This document shows, in pieces, positions 22,881-32,415 of a stretch of 64,000 nt of DNA (within the stretch, counting starts at the first letter, position 1; each line of letters begins with the position of its first letter). The notes beneath the pieces were generated by a model that saw nothing but the letters and a program-made list of their open reading frames with translations, was not told the DNA's origin and did not search any database. The stretch is from positions 124,001-188,000 of the forward strand of contig JAZGTN010000232.1 of the NCBI GenBank assembly GCA_037783415.1, read 5' to 3'. The translations under genes were made by a program, and so were the position numbers. This DNA is from Leptasterias polaris. Taxonomy: Eukaryota > Echinodermata > Asteroidea > Forcipulatida > Asteriidae.

Positions 22881-23010
22881 AGATGCAAGCAAGGAAAGCC
22901 CGTCTAGGTCAGCCCCAGCAAGGGCTGGTCTTCAGACCTGTGATGTCTGTGGTCGCAATTACAAATTTCCGATTGGCCTGTTCAGTCATCCCAGGACACA
23001 CAGACCACAG
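22881..23010 (+). repeat. LINE-like C-terminal zinc-knuckle remnant upstream of copy D
   Basis: One frame reads TCDVCGRNYKFPIGLFSHPR then TH, a C-x2-C...H-x4-H finger of the kind found near the C-terminus of some non-LTR retrotransposon ORF2 proteins. Only the tail is present, preceded by QARKARLGQPQQGL in another frame. Related tails precede copies E, F and G, so it is a fixed part of the duplicated unit, not a separate insertion each time. Confidence 0.5.
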
Positions 23011-23257
23011 TGAGATGAGCAAGCCACAGTACAGTAGGAGGAGATTGAGATTCGTTGCAAGCAACGACTAACACCATCAATGTACTGCATATTAACTGCC
23101 CGGGTTTAAATTAAGGCAACCCTCACTTAAAGTTAAAGCTCTCATTAATGGGTTCCTAATTATAATAAAAATGTTTGTGTGTACCTATCCTTGTAATGGA
23201 ATGAGCCAACTGATGTGCATCTCTATACATGTACATGAACTGTACAGTAGTATTTAT

Positions 23258-23425
23258 CATCTGACATTGTATTCTTCCATCAGAACACATAAGTTGGCCT
23301 ACAGTTCAAGGTACGTTTGGAAAATACATACTGTAGGCATCGTCAGTATTTTAGGCGTGAGGTCGGTCATACAAGAACAAATTTTGGTTGTTTAGGCCCT
23401 ATAATTTCTCGTTCTATCAAGTATC
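23258..23425 (+). promoter_or_regulatory. Conserved 5' flank of copy D (putative promoter/5' UTR)
   Basis: The roughly 160 bp before the start codon, from CATCTGACATTGTATTCTTC to the ATG, is closely similar in copies D, E, F and G. It includes CAGTATTTTAGGCGTGAGGT and ACAAGAACAAATT. No TATA box is obvious. A promoter role is inferred from position and conservation, but the copies are also recent duplicates. Confidence 0.35.
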
Positions 23426-23626
23426 ATGGATGTTCAACATGGACACTGCTGGCGCTGTGAGAAAAAACTCCCCAAACGCTCTGTGCAATGCCCAGTTTGC
23501 CCCTTAGCTAAGTATTGCACAAGATCATGCCTCGAACGAGACAAAGTGAGACATAAGACTGTCGAGTGCAAGGTGTTTGGGCCAAGGAAGTGCGGTGATT
23601 GTGGCAAAATTGGTGATATCAAGGAG
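23426..23626 (+). CDS. Copy D exon 1: first MYND finger and half of the second
   Basis: 67 codons, MDVQHGHCWRCEKKLPKRSV onward, ending GAG/GTGAGT in phase 0. Finger-one ligands C8, C11, C22, C25, C31, C35, H43 and C48 are all present. KCGDCGKIGDIKE gives the first Cys pair (C56, C59) of finger two. Confidence 0.92.
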
Positions 23627-24500
23627 GTGAGTTTCTGCAAAGATCGTACATCAAATGTACATGTACATCACGTACAAGAATGGTCTTGCAAATACTGGCT
23701 GGTTCATGGTCGAAAGGCACTGTCATGACTGTGGGTTAAGGAAAAAGGCGCAAATAGATGTTCCCTTTTCCTTCCCAAATTCATTTTTGACCAAATACAC
23801 CAGGCGGTACTTGCAATACCTTATACTTTCATGTACAGCCTAAATTGTATGCAATATAAAAATTTATTGATAAAATTGAACAGGGTATTGTAGGGGAACA
23901 ATTACTCTAGTGCATGTAGTGATGTTTTTCATGTTTTACAACGTACAAAGTTAGCCCACCATGTCTTTAATGATTTTAGATAGGCCTACTAGTATTTTGG
24001 CATTTGCTTGTTTTTATTTTTAAGGACAAGATACTAATTCTGATATACATGTGAGTGTATACACGTACACATCAATTTTTGGTCCCCAATACTTTTGTTC
24101 TTTAAAATTAACTCGGAAGAAAACAAAATGACCTTTTCATTTGTTTACACTCTCATCCCTAAAAAGATTCCCTTATCAACAGATTCCAGTGTTACAGTCC
24201 ATGGACATGAGATTGGCACTCAAGCAATCTTAACGAAACACATGTTAGGATTGGGGGAGAGGGGGGAGTGGGAATATAGGAGGGGGTGGCATTTTACAAC
24301 AGCAGTTGTTTTAGACTGATGCAGACTCATAAATCCATCACTGTTTAGCCAGACGAACAAATAAAACCATAATGGGGGATCGAGGATTGCTCTGTGTCAC
24401 TCCACAACAACGTTTTGGTGATTGAGAACACATCAGTCAATAAACATTCCACTAAGAGGCTGCATAAATAACTCAAATAATTATCTTCCTCTCCCACCAG
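23627..24500 (+). other. Intron of copy D
   Basis: 874 bp, GTGAGT to CTTCCTCTCCCACCAG. Homologous to the introns of E, F and G, including a G-rich patch (24250-24290) that is a pure G-run in E and F, and a CATAAATAACTC element 35 bp before the acceptor. No gene inside. Confidence 0.75.
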
Positions 24501-26165
24501 TGTTCACAGTGCAATAACGTTTGGTACTGTAATAAAGAATGTCAGCTCCGCAACTGGGAAAATCATAAAAGTTCATGCCTTCACGTCAAAGCAGACATAA
24601 AATCACTATCATCAATGTTTCAAGATATCAATACTGAATCATCACAAATGGAAGTGGTTTCAGACCCACCATACTATATTGGAAACATCGTTGCTAAAGA
24701 CTTCCTTCGACTTGACAACAATGAATGGTCAGGAGAAACTCTGGCTGAGGACATGGTGAGGGATTACCATGTGTTGTCAGCTGGTTGTGGCGACCTGCGG
24801 AATACAGTCTTGACAGCTGGTTCCCTGCCTGACAGGTACCAAGGAAAGCTTCACATCACCTTGGATGACTTTGATCCTTTTGTCATGGCGAGGAATGTCA
24901 TGTTTCTCTATATGTTGGTTCGGTTTGCAGACTCTGAGGGAATTGAAAGCAGTCTGACTACCATCTGGTACTCAGTTCACATCACAAAGAAAGAGTATGA
25001 CCTGATCAAGACCAGCTTGGATGAGCTCATTCAGATGAACTCCAAGAATCTCCATGATGCCACTAAAGGATTTGTCAGTGTTTTGGATGCTGATCTTAAA
25101 AGCCTATCTCAAGTTTGGGAGAAGTGGAAATCTCTTGAGTGTCGAAAAGCCAAGGGAGGGTCTATCAATCTCAGCCGACAGAGGAAGGTTCTCTTAGATA
25201 GAGAAAAGGAAGGGATATCTCTTTATCTTCGTCGATTATCACCTGAAGATCAAAAGTCAATGTTTGAGTGGTTTGGTCATGGAAAATTTCTCCCATCTGA
25301 GATAAGTGAATCCGACCTGTCATTTGACAACCCAACAATGACTGGACGAGGGGATTTGGGTCCCATATATACTTTCTCTCAGACTAATTATGCAAAATCC
25401 CCTAAAGATTTCACATTTGTGTACTGCATACAAGCAAGTACGTTTCCATTCGTAGCATGGGATTGTTTGAGAGTGAGAGAGAACACTCATCGACCCTGCA
25501 CATCCCCAATGGTCATGTACCACAACTATGTGACAAACTTACTCCAGAGAGTTAAGCGTCTCACCCTTCAAGGAAGATTTTTCATCCACATCTTTCTGAC
25601 AAACTGTCTGACCTTTCCCGACTACCATCGGTCCCTTCAAATGCCGAACTACGACCGCATCTTAACATCAAACCTTTTAGACTACGTTGGCACTGCTAAG
25701 CTGCTCCAAACATTCAAGCCACTACTGAATCGCAAAAATAGCAAGTCAGTGATTGTTACAGAGACAATCAATTGGGTAGAAAGAGTACCTGGGGCTGATC
25801 ATAGAAATATACCAGATGCAGTGGCGCAATGCATGATTGCAAACTTTGCAGATACTCAGAAATATAAAAGTGACTTTGGATATAATGATAGCAGAGAATA
25901 TTTCAACAATATCCCCAGCTTTCTTGTTTATCTTCGAGCTGACATAATGGGAGGAGGCCTTGGGATACCATCCCTCAAGAATGTTCCATCATTTTTAACT
26001 GTGATGAACTACAATGGGATGCAGATGCGTGACTTTCGAAAGGAAGTGAACAGGGTTGTCCCATTTCAGTACCGTGTGACTGCAAGAGACCTTACAATGA
26101 TGAATGGTTATGACAGAGCAGTGGAGTGGTATCTGCCACAAGGGGGCGTCCCAACAAAGGTCTAA
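24501..26165 (+). CDS. Copy D exon 2: second MYND half, DUF4470 domain, C-terminal region
   Basis: 554 codons plus stop; 621 residues with exon 1. Finger two is canonical across the splice: C56-x2-C59, C68-x2-C71, WYC77-x3-C81, H89-x3-C93. DUF4470 spans roughly residues 123-245 (YYIGNIVAKDFLRLDNNEWS, LSAGCGDLRNTVLTAGSLP, ITLDDFDPFVMARNVMFLYM). A middle section has WFGHGKFLPSE and FVAWDCLRVRE. The C-terminal part has LTSNLLDYVG, SVIVTETINWVERV, YFNNIPSFLVYLRADIMGGG, GMQMRDFRKEVNRVVPF and AVEWYLPQ. The protein is soluble with no signal peptide or membrane segment. The role is unknown; MYND fingers usually bind short proline-rich peptides. The stop codon overlaps AATAAA (26164-26169), and a tRNA-like repeat starts 45 bp after it. 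Intact, and probably the best representative of the D-G subfamily. Confidence 0.93.
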   Translation, partial: CSQCNNVWYCNKECQLRNWENHKSSCLHVKADIKSLSSMFQDINTESSQMEVVSDPPYYIGNIVAKDFLRLDNNEWSGETLAEDMVRDYHVLSAGCGDLRNTVLTAGSLPDRYQGKLHITLDDFDPFVMARNVMFLYMLVRFADSEGIESSLTTIWYSVHITKKEYDLIKTSLDELIQMNSKNLHDATKGFVSVLDADLKSLSQVWEKWKSLECRKAKGGSINLSRQRKVLLDREKEGISLYLRRLSPEDQKSMFEWFGHGKFLPSEISESDLSFDNPTMTGRGDLGPIYTFSQTNYAKSPKDFTFVYCIQASTFPFVAWDCLRVRENTHRPCTSPMVMYHNYVTNLLQRVKRLTLQGRFFIHIFLTNCLTFPDYHRSLQMPNYDRILTSNLLDYVGTAKLLQTFKPLLNRKNSKSVIVTETINWVERVPGADHRNIPDAVAQCMIANFADTQKYKSDFGYNDSREYFNNIPSFLVYLRADIMGGGLGIPSLKNVPSFLTVMNYNGMQMRDFRKEVNRVVPFQYRVTARDLTMMNGYDRAVEWYLPQGGVPTKV

Positions 26166-26169
26166 TAAA
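26164..26169 (+). terminator. AATAAA overlapping the stop codon of copy D
   Basis: CTAATAAACATAC: the last two bases of the TAA stop are the first two of AATAAA. The same arrangement is kept in E (44929-44934) and G (62795-62800) but lost in F. If used, the 3' UTR would be only about 20 nt, so another signal downstream is also possible. Confidence 0.4.
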
Positions 26170-28545
26170 CATACATGCGGAGTCTTATTGATCCTCTTTA
26201 AGGGGGGGTTGACTAAAGCGGGATTTGAACCAACGACCTCCGGATTAACGTGCCGGCGCTCTACCAATTGATCTATCTAGCCCATTTTGACGGTCTCCCT
26301 ATTTTACTTCACAGAGTGTCGTTCCTAACAATCAACAGCTCTCCAGTGCTCTTTACCAAGTGAGTTTTTATGGTAGTTGAATTTTGGTGTAATTAAAAAT
26401 AATAAATCTTCAAGAATTAGGGATGATAAATTTATTTAAAAAAACCCAATAAAAGCCTAAACAGCCTTAAATCATTATGGTGTACACATTGCATGTTGCA
26501 GCAGTTCATGCTATAGGCACAGTGCATCCAGTGTGACATGCATGTGGTAAGATGCATGTAGTACCTGTACAACTAGTTGTATTTGCATACAGTGTATTGA
26601 GCCCTACAGTAGGGTGTGTGTGAGTTCACTGCACTGCTGTTCCACACAAAGAGATCAACAATGAGTAGTAACAATTCAATTCATTACTTTTCAAACATCT
26701 GTATCCAGAAAAATTTGCTGCATATTTCAAATGATGGGAAATTTGTTACTTTATTTGATTTGTGCATTCAAGAGCCCCTAAAAGGGACAGCTTTAAAAAA
26801 AAATAGTAAACAAATCTTTAAAATGTTTTCCTTTCCTCGAAATAATGCAGTAGATTTAAAGGGCATACCTCTTCTTGTATAATAGAATGACCCCACTGTA
26901 TTTCTCATCATCCTATTTTTTTGTGTATATTCGTTAATAACAAAAAGTACCCCTTTTCAGATAATAGAATGGACCTAAAAACATAATTTAATCTAAAGTC
27001 TGCTGATTTCTCATAGAGGGGATTTCCCTTGCTTGTGCAATACAGTGTTACTGCTAGAATAATGATCTTAAAGGGAGGGTAAAGGTACTCCGGTCAATGA
27101 AGACTGATTGTTACTGAGTGTGGGTTTTTTGTCAACTCATCCCATCTCTGAAAAATGTTCAAAGAATTTGTTCATTGTTCGTCAATGTTTTTAAATCTTG
27201 GTCAAAATATGCATGCTTGTTTTAAATAGATAATTTTCCTTTTTTCTTCTAGTGTTTTTAAATGAATCTTGGGCCTACATGTTCATCATAGAAGTCCATT
27301 GATGTACACGCGCATTTTCTGGAATTACGGACTTAACAAAAACCAACTTAATGTTGTCAGCCACATTTTGGGACATTCTTGTATTTTGTTAAATATTAAA
27401 TAATAATAAGAAAATGATCAATTAGCTTTCCATGCAGGTCCAACATTTAAGTTTTAATTTGCATCATTGTGCCGATGAAAGTTGAATGAGCTTTTTGATT
27501 ACTACCAATAGGGTTGAAACACAGATTAAATATTAATAAGTATTTTACATTACATTGTATCATTAATATCATGTGGGTATCATTAACGTTATGAGGGATT
27601 ATAATCATTGCATTTTATTAATTGAAAGTTTTGTTTGCTGTTATTTTTTAGCATAGGCCTGCTGTGTACACACTATTATTTTTCTCATATTTTCAGCTTT
27701 CCAGGGTACATGTAGCTAAATGGTGTAAGTAAGTTAAGAATAAAATTAAGACAACACGTAAAACCTTTTAAACAAGCTTGGATAGTCTGTTCTAATAAAA
27801 ATGTTGCTTGAATCCATACAAATAACTGTCTCTGCACATTTGCTCTACATTTGTACAAAAAAAACCCCAAAAACTTGCTTGCATATTAAGTCTGTGAGTA
27901 CGTAACATTATGCACTAGAAAGAATTATGCAGGAGATCGCACAATCTATGTTGGATCACATCATGTGAGGATACTGGTCTTTGACAATTACCAAAGTTGT
28001 ACATTGTCTTTAAGCATGGTGTTTAGTATACAAATATTGGCTATTTCGATTGCTTAGGTTAAAACCACACCTCCCGAGATGATCCTCGGCATGTTCTATA
28101 ATCGAAGCCTATGGGTATAGTACTGCACATTGGTTGCTATGGTATAGTACAATGGTTGCTAAGGGATAGTTCATCGGTTGCTACGGGTAAAGTACATTGT
28201 TTGTCAAGTGTGTAGTGCAGCGCTTTCGCATGGTTTCTAGTAAAATAAGCCATATCATGTGATGCAGTTTAAACCAATCAAATGGCAGTACCTTCATAAG
28301 GAGTTTTATAAATATCCGATGGAGGATTGAAATTTAAATCCACAAACTGGGAATAGCAGGTCACCAACAGGCCCGTCTGGCTAGAAAACATATACCCCCG
28401 ACCCAAAAAAAAATTAACATCAAACAAAAAACATCTGTCATGAGGGTCTGGACAAGTTTGAATGTGGAAGACTTGCCACAAAAAAAACACCAAACAAATG
28501 CAAGCAAGGAAAGCCCGCCTAGGTCAGCCCCAGCAAGGGCTGGTC
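26166..28545. other. 3' flank of copy D, duplicated unit
   Basis: Homologous along most of its length to the flanks of C, E and F. It includes the block at 26998-27040 (GTCTGCTGATTTCTC...TTTCCCTTGCTTG) and a single TTAA at the site where the Kolobok-like element later entered the E unit (near 27530). It ends abruptly at 28545 inside the LINE-like tail, where a 13-kb insertion starts. No gene. Confidence 0.6.
26211..26283 (-). repeat. tRNA-like repeat 3' of copy D
   Basis: On the - strand it has a tRNA-like layout: acceptor-like GGCTAGA/TTTAGTC, D-arm AGATCAATTGGTAGAGC, anticodon arm CCGGCACGTTAATCCGG, T-arm with B box GGTTCAAATCC. The D-stem is mutated (ATC for CTC) and the loop residue before GTT is C, not U, so it is more likely a tRNA-derived SINE head than a working tRNA-Asn. 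Preceded by a G-run. Confidence 0.6.
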
Positions 28546-28770
28546 GTAGGAATACCCAAAGAGGCCCACCGCTCAAGAACCGACAGCAGACCGACATCGG
28601 TAGCCAACGGCACACGACCAGTGTTCTGCCACTCAAAAACCGTCAGCGGACCGACATCGGTAACGAGTGGCATACCACTAGAGGCTTGCCGCTCCAAAAC
28701 GAACAACAGACTACCAGCTGTATTCGGGCGGCATGCCTAGCGGCCTACTATTGCAGCGGCCAGAAGCCGT
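28546..28770. repeat. GC-rich degenerate tandem repeat at left end of the 13-kb insertion
   Basis: Three diverged units of roughly 60 bp recur, each with CCGCTCAA/CCACTCAAAA..CGGACCGACATCGGTA-like words. Composition is much more GC-rich than the surroundings. It resembles in style, though not in exact sequence, the repeats at 39083-39490, suggesting subterminal repeats of one element. Confidence 0.5.
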
Positions 28771-30357
28771 TTACTTCATCGGCATCAGTTTTATATGTTA
28801 TACAACTTTACTTTAATAGTACAGATTGCTCACAGAACAATGTGTACTAGCATAGTGACCCTGTACTACACACATAGCTGGGGCCTTTTAGCCTACCCAC
28901 GATCCCAGGGAACAGCTGCTCAGTGTACTCGGTATGCAGTGGTTCAGGGTCACAGGTCAGTATGGTCCAATTACAGCTGGCTGCTCAACAGTAAGCCATT
29001 TGAAAAAACGGTTGGTTGATGTACAGTAGAGCAAGGGTTGATTGTGACCTTTTCTCCATGGTTGTGTTTTGTTATCAGCAAGAAGAACGGGGAAAAGTTA
29101 CAAACAGTTGTACTGCAGCATATAGATATAATCCAAGTTTGTCAAAGGACAACATTAAACCCTGGACATTATGTACAACTGTAGATCTATGTTTCTCCTC
29201 CTCATAATTAACATGAGAGGGCATGACCCGTACCGGTTTACTCGTGTTAACATCGACAACAACGCAAGCATCATCAGTGCATTCTTGCTGGCTGGATGGA
29301 ACCTCTGGTCACTGGTGGTTTATGCATGGTACGTGTAAGTACGTTATTTATATAGTTTGAAGATTGTTACTTATATTCTCCTAGACTTAAAAATGTTCAC
29401 TCCTTGATGCAGAGGCACTTGATTAAGGTTTGTCACAATTTTCCGTGCCTGACCTGGCAACATTATTTTTCTGCTTTGAACATTTTTTTTTTAAATTACG
29501 TTTTAGAATACCTTTTGTTATTAACATGCATATTCTCAAGGAGCAAATATAGTATAAATGGTTGGCTGAAAATGTGGTTGAAGGAGAACACCTATTGTAT
29601 AAATTTAAGCAGACACTATACCAAACATAATTTTTTTAGCAAACAGTTAATGAAAGCATCTATTCTGGCCTGATCTATAAGTATTTGCTCAGATTTTCTT
29701 TCTTAACTCAACAACATTTGTATAGGTAAACAACAAGACCTGTGCAAAATTGCGCCCAAACCGCTCAATGATCAACACCCAGTGTCCGGCAACTTATTTG
29801 CTCATTTTGTTAAGTCAGTGATATTTGTTGAACGGACTCCCCCGAGACATTGTAGAGGATTAATTGGCCTACTGAATATTTACTTATATTTAATCAGTTT
29901 TCAGGTAGTAAATGCAAATATATTCATTTCAATAATCATCAAAATACTGACTGAAAAGTAACCATTCAGTATTTTGATGATTATTGAATACGATTAATAA
30001 ATATTTTACATGTACGTATAATGCACAGCTGATGAAATAACCATGCCAGCCTGTAACTTCAATCAACCTTAAAGCTCTGCCCGCTTCATTTGTACCAAAA
30101 TGTGTATGTCTGCATGGTCCTACTTAAGAAATACGACAGGTTATCTATTTTTTATTATTCCTATTATATTGTTACAGATTCATATCAGTTCTGCGAGGGT
30201 TGATTATTTCACACACAAGAAGACCATGCTCTGTGGAGATTGAGTGGACAATTGGATTGAGCGAACTTATGACAGGAAGTCAGCAGAACACCTACAGCTC
30301 ATACTACAGTGGCTGTCAAGTCTACGGACTGCACTGAGACTGACCCAAGCAACATTG
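28771..30357. other. Left arm of the outer element with exon-like fragments
   Basis: Two stretches look coding but have no assignable family. A stretch at about 29209-29325 reads MRGHDPYRFTRVNIDNNASI, then ISAFLLAGWNLWSLVVYAW, before a GTAC/GTGTAAGT-like donor. A stretch at about 30176-30338 reads HTRRPCSVEIEWTIGLSELM and onward to TGA after a TTGTTACAG acceptor. The Gypsy element is inserted 20 bp after that TGA. The inverted repeat around 29935-29990 (AATAATCATCAAAATACTGA and its complement) is a potential hairpin. Confidence 0.35.
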
Positions 30358-30361
30358 ATAG
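30358..30361. other. Target-site duplication ATAG of the Gypsy element (left copy)
   Basis: ATAG directly precedes the 5' LTR and is repeated directly after the 3' LTR at 38737-38740. Confidence 0.8.
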
Positions 30362-30857
30362 TGTAGCGAAATTTGGGGCGCCCTCTATTTTTAAATCATA
30401 TCCCATGTTAGTTACTTGAGCGGTTACCGGACGTCTTTCACTGTTGAAGACGCGGTCGTGTAGAACGTCCACTGTCCGGGCCGCACGAGGTATATAAGCA
30501 CGTGTCAGTGACGGCGACGGGGTCTTGTTCGTGTGGTGTGGTCACTGTTGTTTAGCGTGCCGACGTATCCGTCCGTCCTGACGTCCTTACATGCTGTAGA
30601 GTTCCCGTTCTGGTAGGGAATAAAGGAAGTGAAAGTTACAACTCTTGTGTGTATGATAATTATGTAACCGAGTCAACCCCGTCATCGGTCCCGCTGGGTG
30701 CGAGGAGGTGTATTAGGTGTGTGGGTTGGGATAGAGCTTAGAGCGCCTGGTGGTAGACTGCCCCAAAACGGACCTGCCCCCAAGGTTATATTCAACTGTC
30801 GCTCGTTGAGTCGACCGAAGGCAAGCCGGGTGTGCCGTCGAGAGAGAGACCGCCACA
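30362..30857 (+). repeat. 5' LTR of the Gypsy element
   Basis: Starts TGTAGCGAAATTTGG and ends ACCGCCACA. It contains a TATA box TATATAAG at 30491-30498 (130 bp in) and a polyadenylation signal AATAAA at 30619-30624, so U3, R and U5 can be placed on either side of the roughly 120 bp between them. GC content is higher than that of the surrounding DNA. Confidence 0.95.
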
Positions 30858-30859
30858 AA

Positions 30860-30877
30860 TGGTGTCAGAGGTGGGAT
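30860..30877 (+). other. Primer binding site, tRNA-Leu type
   Basis: TGGTGTCAGAGGTGGGAT begins two bases after the 5' LTR. It complements the 3' end of a metazoan-type tRNA-Leu (CCA plus acceptor and T arm) with one apparent mismatch. The assignment rests on my recollection of tRNA-Leu 3' ends. Confidence 0.7.
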
Positions 30878-30954
30878 AGGCGCCAAGCAAATCTTAGAAC
30901 ATACACTTATAGCAGAACTCCACCTAAATAGGAGACAGCACCTTTATAGGGGGA

Positions 30955-32415
30955 ATGGCGAAAAATCTACTTATGGATTTCGATGAAGAGTTGGTAACTC
31001 CAGTGGTGGACAGACGAAATAGTGGGGACTTAACGGTGAACGAGAGATGTGGGCTGCTTGAGACGGAGTTACGGATGCTTAAGCTGTGTCTTCAGGCGAG
31101 TGACATGAAGATTGATTCAGGCTATGGTGATTCATTTGGCCAGCCGGCGCTGAAGGCGTCGATGAGCACCGGAGAGGGAAACTCGGGTTTGCAGTTACTG
31201 ACACCTATTTCAGTGCAACGAGGACGACCAACGCAAAAACCAGAAGCCAGGTTTCAAAGTACGCCTACTACGGTTCCAGGTGCTGCAACGGAGAATGGTT
31301 TGTTGCCGACCGGAACTCCATTGGGAAACAGTTTGAAGGAGGACGCCCGTCTGGCAGGGCTGACGGGTCTAAGCAGTGTGACATCTGCCTGTGTTAGCAA
31401 CGCTGAGGATTGCAAGGAGCCACAACAAAAGAAAGATGATGCCTGTTCAGGCGGAAATTCCCCGTCTAGAGTAACTACCAAAGATGAAGCGAGCAAGACC
31501 GGAAGTGGTGCCACCTTACGGCGACCAAACATCACTCCCGACCGATACAACGGGAAGACTCCATGGAGAGATTATTTACAGCATTTTCAGGCGTGCAAGT
31601 CGGCGAATGAGTGGACGAAGGGCCAGGCTAAGGTGTTCCTAGTGGCGAGTCTACAGGGCGTTGCACTTAAGGTGCTTGGGAGTGGCACCTGTGATGGAGG
31701 TAAACAGACCTACACGGAGTTGGTGGACAGTTTGGAGAAGAGGTTTGGACCAGGGCGTCTCGCTGAAAACCATTTGATGGAGTTGCGCCACAGACGACAA
31801 TGCCCTAGAGAGACCCTCCAAGAATTAGGCCAATCTATTAAGGAGCTTTCGGCCCTGGCTTACCCAGAGCTGACGGATGAGGGCCGTGATCGCCTAGCTA
31901 GGGGACATTTCTCGGATGCAATTGAGAGTCAGGCGGTTAGGGAAGGTATTTTTCGCACTAACCCTTCTACACTAGAGGAAGCAGTGAGGGCTGCACTAGC
32001 AACAGAAAGCTTCCACAAAATAGAAGAGAATCGAGAGGGTAGGAAACCGAAGTTCGCCAGGGTGCTGGAGGAAGATCATGATGTCGTTTTCAAGGAAATG
32101 AGTGAGAACTTCCGTCGGATGGAGAAGAACATGCTCAAGACGCAGGAAGAAATGAAGGCTCAGATGGCAATGATGAGTCGGTGCACGCCTGCCAACGATA
32201 GGCCAAATAAAGCAGACATGGAAAGAATAGCAGGATATTTTATCTGCTATAGGTGCCATGGGAAGGGGCACTATGCAAGGAACTGCAGTCGCCCAGCCGC
32301 CCAGAAGCGAAAGTATCAGGGAAACGACCAGCAGCCTACTCAGGGGTCCGAGGGGAGGCTGGATGTACATCAGGGCCAACAGGTGACAAAAGATGTTGTG
32401 GCGGAGAGAAATTAG
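30955..32415 (+). CDS. gag: Gypsy gag polyprotein
   Basis: 486 codons. The N-terminal 190 residues are low-complexity linker with a short leucine-rich start. Residues about 195-345 match the retrotransposon gag fold (TPDRYNGKTPWRDYLQHF, LEKRFGPG, LAYPELTDEGRDRLARGHF, then a TLEEAVRAALATE helix). A CCHC zinc knuckle CYRCHGKGHYARNC sits at residues 431-444 for RNA binding. Gag forms the particle that packages element RNA. Pol overlaps its 3' end in the -1 frame, so pol is probably made by frameshifting within 32253-32415; I saw no textbook slippery heptamer there. Confidence 0.93.
   Translation: MAKNLLMDFDEELVTPVVDRRNSGDLTVNERCGLLETELRMLKLCLQASDMKIDSGYGDSFGQPALKASMSTGEGNSGLQLLTPISVQRGRPTQKPEARFQSTPTTVPGAATENGLLPTGTPLGNSLKEDARLAGLTGLSSVTSACVSNAEDCKEPQQKKDDACSGGNSPSRVTTKDEASKTGSGATLRRPNITPDRYNGKTPWRDYLQHFQACKSANEWTKGQAKVFLVASLQGVALKVLGSGTCDGGKQTYTELVDSLEKRFGPGRLAENHLMELRHRRQCPRETLQELGQSIKELSALAYPELTDEGRDRLARGHFSDAIESQAVREGIFRTNPSTLEEAVRAALATESFHKIEENREGRKPKFARVLEEDHDVVFKEMSENFRRMEKNMLKTQEEMKAQMAMMSRCTPANDRPNKADMERIAGYFICYRCHGKGHYARNCSRPAAQKRKYQGNDQQPTQGSEGRLDVHQGQQVTKDVVAERN

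Larger units (their letters stand above)
19551..23257. other. Region between copies C and D
   Basis: Contains two inverted-repeat segments (19892-20138, 20647-20791), the conserved 3'-flank block at 21468-21510, a stretch (about 20900-22600) homologous to the flanks of D, E and F, a C-run near 22763 and a LINE-like zinc-knuckle tail (22881-23010). No intact gene is seen. Confidence 0.55.

Noticed and set aside
26211..26283. Functional tRNA-Asn (GTT loop) on the - strand
   Set aside because: D-stem and loop positions are mutated, the anticodon stem is imperfect, and the family is repeated with G-runs, so a tRNA-derived repeat is more likely.
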